From Flavobacteriales bacterium (GTDB lineage: Bacteria > Bacteroidota > Bacteroidia > UBA10329), in NCBI GenBank assembly GCA_021741155.1, contig JAIOYP010000001.1:1-64000 (forward strand): a DNA stretch of 64,000 bases. The letters are read 5' to 3'. The position numbers and the translations under genes were made by a program. The notes under the pieces are model-generated. The model searched no databases, had not been told where the DNA came from, and saw nothing but the letters and a program-made list of their open reading frames with translations. Positions 59,555 through 64,000 of this stretch are shown here, piece by piece (the first letter of the stretch is position 1; the number at the start of each line of letters is the position of its first letter).

Positions 59555-60916
59555 ATGTCAAAAGACATCAAGATCAAGAAAGGCCTGAACATTCCGTTGA
59601 AAGGAGAGGCCGATAAAGTACTAGGAACTGCAGAAAGGTCAGACGCCTTTGTGGTTAAACCTACCGACTTCAAGAACTTCACTCCAAAACTTCTTGTAAA
59701 AGAAGGACAGGAGGTGCTTGCAGGTTCGCCATTGTTCTTCAATAAAGAGTATCCAGACGTAAAAGTTGGTTCTCCAGTGAGTGGGAAAGTGGTGGAGGTG
59801 ACTCGCGGTGCAAAACGTAAAATCCTTGGTATCAAGATTCTTGCCGACAAGGAAACGCGCTATGCAGCCTTTGCTCCAGCCAATGCGGCATCTATGAGTG
59901 GTGAGGACGTGAAGAAGCGTTTGCTTGACCAATGCCTTTGGGCATACATCAAAAGACGTCCGTACGGAACCGTTGCCCGACCAACAGATAAACCGTTGGC
60001 TATCTACGTTTCTGCGTTTGATACAGCTCCGTTGGCTGGCGATTGCGATTACATCCTACACGGCAAGGACAAAGAATTTCAGGCAGGATTAGATGCGTTG
60101 AAGCAATTGACAGATGGTAAGGTTCATTTGAATCTTCACCGTGAGTTGAATACCGATGCCGTTTTTAAAGACGCTAAAGGCGTTCAAATAAATTGGGTAA
60201 GTGGTCCGCATCCAGCAGGAAACGTAGGCGTTCAGATTCATCACATCCAACCTTTAAATAAAGGGGAAGTTGTGTTTACAGTCGCTGCCCAAGATGTTGC
60301 ATTGATTGGAAGCGCATTCCTCACAGGAAAATACGATGCTTCGCGATTGGTTGCAGTTGGAGGTTCTTCGGTGAAATCGCCTAAGTATTACAAGACTATT
60401 CAGGGAGCTTCCATTTCAACACTAGTTACTGGCAATGTGGAAGGAGACAACAACCGCATCATCAGTGGAAACGTGCTTACAGGTACGAAAGTGGCTGCTG
60501 ACGGTTACATCGGTTTCTTCAGCAAAGAAGTGAATGTGATTCCAGAAGGCGATCATGCCAAATTCTTCCTTTCAGATGGTTGGGCTGGTGCAGGGCTTGC
60601 CAAGCATTCTGCTTCAAGAAGCTATTTCTCTTGGTTAATGCCAAGCAAGAAGTATGACCTTGATACCAACACAAACGGAGAAAAACGTGCGTTGGTCGTA
60701 ACTGGCGAATACGAAAGTGTATTTCCAATGGATATCTACCCACAGCATTTGGTAAAAGCCATTATGATTGGTGATATTGAATTGATGGAAAACCTTGGCA
60801 TCTACGAAGTGGATGAGGAGGATTTTGCATTGTGTGAGTACGTCTGCACTTCTAAAACATCTGTTCAGCAGGTGGTAAAAGAAGGATTGGCGCTCATTGA
60901 AAAAGAATGTGGTTAA
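59555..60916 (+). CDS. nqrA: Na+-translocating NADH:quinone reductase subunit A
   Basis: This is the cytosolic subunit of the respiratory complex that pumps sodium while passing electrons from NADH to ubiquinone or menaquinone. It is 453 residues, normal length. Typical N-terminus IKIKKGLNIPLKGEADKVLG, then VKPTDFKNFTPKLLVKEGQ, and a biotin-like/barrel-sandwich segment PDVKVGSPVSGKVVEV. Gene order nqrABCDE follows as usual. It starts the operon. Confidence 0.96.
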   Translation: MSKDIKIKKGLNIPLKGEADKVLGTAERSDAFVVKPTDFKNFTPKLLVKEGQEVLAGSPLFFNKEYPDVKVGSPVSGKVVEVTRGAKRKILGIKILADKETRYAAFAPANAASMSGEDVKKRLLDQCLWAYIKRRPYGTVARPTDKPLAIYVSAFDTAPLAGDCDYILHGKDKEFQAGLDALKQLTDGKVHLNLHRELNTDAVFKDAKGVQINWVSGPHPAGNVGVQIHHIQPLNKGEVVFTVAAQDVALIGSAFLTGKYDASRLVAVGGSSVKSPKYYKTIQGASISTLVTGNVEGDNNRIISGNVLTGTKVAADGYIGFFSKEVNVIPEGDHAKFFLSDGWAGAGLAKHSASRSYFSWLMPSKKYDLDTNTNGEKRALVVTGEYESVFPMDIYPQHLVKAIMIGDIELMENLGIYEVDEEDFALCEYVCTSKTSVQQVVKEGLALIEKECG

Positions 60917-60929
60917 ACGAAAAGGCACG

Positions 60930-62111
60930 ATGAAGTTTTTACACACAGCCTTCCAGAACATGAAAAAGCCCTTTGAAAAAGGGGGCAAGTTTGAGAAGTA
61001 CAATAAGGTTATTCATGGCATTGATGCCTTCGAAACATTGATGTTTACTCCAGATGAGGTGACTCATTCTGGATCTCACATCCGTGATGGTATCGATTTG
61101 AAGCGTACCATGTCAATCGTAATCTTGGCAATGATTCCGTGTCTATTGTTCGGAATGTACAACGCAGGGTATCAACATTTTCGAGCATTGGGTGATGCAG
61201 CCTTGGCTGCCGCATCTTTTTGGGATATGTTCCAAATTGGATTGATAAAAGTCCTTCCGCTTGTGGTTGTATCCTATGGTGTGGGTCTTGGAATTGAGTT
61301 CGCTTTCGCCATGTTAAAAGGGCATTCGATTGAAGAAGGGTACTTGGTAACAGGTATGCTTATTCCGTTGATTGTTCCTATTGATATTCCATTGTGGATG
61401 TTGGCCGTAGCAGTTGCATTTGCCGTTGTATTCGGTAAAGAAGTTTTCGGTGGAACAGGCATGAATATCCTGAATGTGGCCTTAACGGCTAGAGCGTTCC
61501 TCTTCTTTGCTTATCCAACATTTATGTCTGGCGACAAGATTTGGGTACACGAAGGAATGACAAACGATGCCATTTCTGGAGCGACCATCCTAGGTGATCT
61601 TGCTGCTATGAAAGGTGGTTTGGAAACACTTCGTTTTTCAGCTCAAGAAATGTTCATTGGATTGATTCCAGGATCAGTAGGTGAAACTTCAACATTAGCA
61701 GTTCTGATAGGAGCGGGCATTCTGCTTCTTACAGGAATTGCAAGCTGGAGAATTATGCTTTCTGCTGTAATTGGTGGTGGAGCAATGGGATTGATATTCA
61801 ATTTTTTCGGAGCGAATGGATTGATGGAGTTTCCTTGGTGGCAACACATGCTAGTGGGTGGTTTTGCCTTCGGAGTTGTGTTTATGGCTACAGATCCAGT
61901 AACTGCTGCACAGACAAACAAAGGAAAATGGATTTACGGATTTTTGATTGGCTTCATGGCTATCATGATTCGTGTATTCAATCCAGCATATCCAGAAGGA
62001 ATCATGTTGGCAATACTCTTCATGAACGTTATGGCTCCGCTCATCGACCATTATGTGGTAGAAGGCAATATCAAGAAGAGATTGAAACGCTCTACAGTTA
62101 AAACCGCTTGA
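60930..62111 (+). CDS. nqrB: Na+-translocating NADH:quinone reductase subunit B
   Basis: Integral membrane subunit, about 393 residues from the ATG at 60930. About ten membrane helices. FMN is bound covalently to a threonine in the SGAT motif; here it is T219 in DAISGATIL. The quinone site region and conserved GGTGMNILNVALTARAFLFF are present. It is followed by nqrC with a 9-base gap. Confidence 0.95.
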   Translation: MKFLHTAFQNMKKPFEKGGKFEKYNKVIHGIDAFETLMFTPDEVTHSGSHIRDGIDLKRTMSIVILAMIPCLLFGMYNAGYQHFRALGDAALAAASFWDMFQIGLIKVLPLVVVSYGVGLGIEFAFAMLKGHSIEEGYLVTGMLIPLIVPIDIPLWMLAVAVAFAVVFGKEVFGGTGMNILNVALTARAFLFFAYPTFMSGDKIWVHEGMTNDAISGATILGDLAAMKGGLETLRFSAQEMFIGLIPGSVGETSTLAVLIGAGILLLTGIASWRIMLSAVIGGGAMGLIFNFFGANGLMEFPWWQHMLVGGFAFGVVFMATDPVTAAQTNKGKWIYGFLIGFMAIMIRVFNPAYPEGIMLAILFMNVMAPLIDHYVVEGNIKKRLKRSTVKTA

Positions 62112-62120
62112 TTTTAAAAG

Positions 62121-62933
62121 ATGGCTCTCGATATTAATAGCAATAAATACACATTCGGCTTTTCTGCTGTTTTGGTAGTGGTGGTTGCAGTCCTTTTGAC
62201 TGTGACGTCTGAAAGTCTGAAGCCGATGCAGAACGCGAACGTTACCCGTGAAAAGATGCAGAACATCCTTTCATCGGTGGGGGTGAAGGTTACTCCTGAA
62301 GAAGCGGAAGCCAAATATGGCGAGTTGGTGAAGGAAACTGTTGTGCTTGATTTTGAAGGAAATGTGAAGGCCGAACCGAAGTATGAGGCTTTCGATATTG
62401 ACGTTCTTGGTCAGTACAAGGATAAGGCAAAGGCAGATGGAGATAAGGAATTCCCGCTGTTTATCTGCGAGAAAGATGGTAGGAAATCGTATATCGTGCC
62501 TATGGTAGGTACTGGATTGTGGGGACCAATATGGGGCTATATGGCCATTGCCAATGATGGAAAGACAGTTGAAGGCGTTTCGTTTGACCACAAGAGTGAG
62601 ACACCTGGACTTGGTGCTGAGATAAACCAGTCTTGGTTTCAATCTCCGTTTGTTGGAAAGACGATTTTTGACGAGGCGGGTGAATTTGCCCCGATAAAAG
62701 CAGTGAAAGGCGGTGCCGCAGATGACGACCCTCATGGTGTAGATGCCATTTCGGGTGGTACCATAACCAGCAACGGGCTGAGTGCCATGATTGAGAACAC
62801 TTTGAAAATCTACACATCTTATTTGAAAGGGGTTCAGACACCACTTGTTTCAGAAATGATTGAACTTCCAGTCGATTCGTTGGCTACGGATAGCCTCAAA
62901 GTAGATTCGTTGAACGTTCAAGTGAAGCCATAA
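62121..62933 (+). CDS. nqrC: Na+-translocating NADH:quinone reductase subunit C
   Basis: The protein is 270 residues. One N-terminal membrane helix (FGFSAVLVVVVAVLLTVTS) anchors a periplasmic flavin domain. FMN is bound covalently to threonine in the motif SGGTITSNGL, with T214. GLWGPIWGYMAI is a conserved block. It sits between nqrB and nqrD. Confidence 0.95.
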   Translation: MALDINSNKYTFGFSAVLVVVVAVLLTVTSESLKPMQNANVTREKMQNILSSVGVKVTPEEAEAKYGELVKETVVLDFEGNVKAEPKYEAFDIDVLGQYKDKAKADGDKEFPLFICEKDGRKSYIVPMVGTGLWGPIWGYMAIANDGKTVEGVSFDHKSETPGLGAEINQSWFQSPFVGKTIFDEAGEFAPIKAVKGGAADDDPHGVDAISGGTITSNGLSAMIENTLKIYTSYLKGVQTPLVSEMIELPVDSLATDSLKVDSLNVQVKP

Positions 62934-62944
62934 AAGCATAACAG

Positions 62945-63625
62945 ATGAGCACAGCAGTATCAGAACCAACAGCAAAGGCCAAAGCGCCATCGGAGCCCAT
63001 GTTCTCAAAGAAGACCATGAAGCTTATTTCCGATCCGTTCAATGACACTAACCCTATTACCGTTCAGGTATTGGGAATCTGTTCGGCATTGGCAATTACG
63101 GTACAAGTGAAACAGGCCATTGTAATGGCTCTTTCGGTAACGGTGGTAACAGCAGCATCCAATCTTGTACTTTCCCTTATTCGAAATTACGTTCCGAACC
63201 GTATCCGGATCATCGTGCAATTGGTGATTGTGGCCGCCTTGGTTATTCTAGTGGATCAGACCTTGAAAGCGTTTGTTTATGATGTAAGTAAGGCACTTTC
63301 GGTATTCGTAGGGTTGATTATTACCAACTGTATCGTAATGGGAAGAATTGAGGCATTCGCTCTTGCCAACAAGCCATGGCCATCATTTGTGGATGGAATT
63401 GGAAACGGATTGGGTTATGGTGCCATTTTAGTGGCGGTTGCCGTAGTGCGAGAACTTTTAGGTTCTGGGAAGCTTTTGGGTTTTCAAATCATACCAGATG
63501 CGGTGTATGCTGCTGGTTATGTGAACAATGGCTTGATGATTCTACCTCCAATGGCACTGATTACCGTTGGATGCATTATCTGGATACAAAGAAGTAGGAA
63601 TACCAAACTCATCGAAGCTAAATAA
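62945..63625 (+). CDS. nqrD: Na+-translocating NADH:quinone reductase subunit D
   Basis: The protein is 226 residues with six membrane helices. [14 protein letters not shown] holds one cysteine of the membrane 2Fe-2S centre shared with NqrE. The conserved block [18 protein letters not shown] follows. It starts 11 bases after nqrC. Confidence 0.95.
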   Translation: MSTAVSEPTAKAKAPSEPMFSKKTMKLISDPFNDTNPITVQVLGICSALAITVQVKQAIVMALSVTVVTAASNLVLSLIRNYVPNRIRIIVQLVIVAALVILVDQTLKAFVYDVSKALSVFVGLIITNCIVMGRIEAFALANKPWPSFVDGIGNGLGYGAILVAVAVVRELLGSGKLLGFQIIPDAVYAAGYVNNGLMILPPMALITVGCIIWIQRSRNTKLIEAK

Positions 63626-63634
63626 TCTCCAATC

Positions 63635-64000
63635 ATGGAATACGTTAATACATTCATCAAGGCGATTTTTATTGAGAACATGATTTTCGCCTATTTCTTG
63701 GGCATGTGTTCATACTTGGCCGTTTCAAAAACGGTGAAGACCGCAGTAGGTCTTGGTTTAGCGGTGATTTTCGTTTTGGGATTCACTGTGCCAATCAACT
63801 ACCTATTGGAAAACTATCTTATGAAGGCTGGTGCTTTGTCTTGGATGGGACCTGATTATGCCGCCATCGACCTCAGCTTCCTTAGCTTCATTATGTTCAT
63901 TGCGGTTGTGGCTTCATTTGTTCAACTGGTAGAGATGGCGGTTGAGAAATTTGCACCTGCATTGTATGCATCGCTGGGAATTTTTCTTCCGCTGATTGCG
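63635..64000 (+). CDS. nqrE: Na+-translocating NADH:quinone reductase subunit E, 5' part
   Basis: The first 122 codons are in the window and the rest lies beyond the right edge. It begins MEYVNTFIKAIFIENMIFAY, then LGMCSYLAVSKTVKTA, with the cysteine that pairs with NqrD for the 2Fe-2S centre. Further on, GFTVPINYLLENYLM and LSFIMFIAVVASFVQLVEM are typical NqrE. nqrF is expected just downstream, outside the window. Confidence 0.94.
   Translation, partial: MEYVNTFIKAIFIENMIFAYFLGMCSYLAVSKTVKTAVGLGLAVIFVLGFTVPINYLLENYLMKAGALSWMGPDYAAIDLSFLSFIMFIAVVASFVQLVEMAVEKFAPALYASLGIFLPLIA

Overview
The window looks like a chromosomal segment of a marine or freshwater Flavobacteriales bacterium (phylum Bacteroidota). 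Signs of this are a type IX secretion C-terminal domain, DUF5686 and Porin_10-type outer-membrane proteins, a sodium-pumping NQR complex, DnaE fused to an N-terminal proofreading exonuclease, Bacteroidota-type -7 promoter boxes (TAnnTTTG), few Shine-Dalgarno sequences, and dispersed intergenic repeats of a kind common in this order. The placement comes from gene content, not from a database search.

Layout: 1-468 holds the end of an rRNA operon (23S 3' end, 5S, terminator). 491-5824 carries a porin, a secreted protein usually annotated as asparagine synthetase B, and dnaB. 5918-10915 pairs isocitrate dehydrogenase kinase/phosphatase (aceK) with its substrate isocitrate dehydrogenase (icd), separated by a vapBC-like toxin-antitoxin pair. 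11230-18690 has a methyltransferase, dnaX with an A10 slippery run, an array of 21-bp repeats, a long-chain acyl-CoA synthetase, a cold-shock protein, a WG-repeat protein and a PD40 lipoprotein. 18724-21087 has a Fic protein with repeated candidate operators and a WYL regulator. 21271-25617 has a DUF1573 protein, an aminotransferase, a DUF6883/DUF4926 pair, and a membrane-bound winged-helix regulator divergent from a two-repeat lipoprotein, with phased direct repeats between them.

25939-29508 is a seven-gene arsenical-resistance operon (arsR, arsE, rhodanese, arsP-like permease, dinB, arsF, arsG) with three matching ArsR-type inverted repeats, two of them lying over -7 boxes. It is followed by a broken IS110-type transposase. 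29965-37000 holds a lipoprotein, DUF1853, a sodium symporter, GtrA, an SGNH hydrolase and a fatty-acid desaturase with a duplicated 3' scrap. 37445-45714 has a large T9SS cargo protein with a palindromic repeat inserted in frame, a DUF6695-like protein, a fused alpha/beta 2-oxoacid dehydrogenase E1, tRNA-Asp, a DUF58 pair and thioredoxin. 45799-54139 has dnaE, a DUF5686 protein and a sulfotransferase.

54276-59021 is a compact four-gene biosynthetic operon: a CrtD/CrtI-type carotenoid desaturase, a flavin-dependent halogenase-like enzyme, a stand-alone acyl carrier protein and a stand-alone condensation/acyltransferase domain. It is the best candidate here for an undescribed pathway. The window closes with nqrABCD and the start of nqrE. 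All functional statements rest on motifs and remembered families; no search was run.
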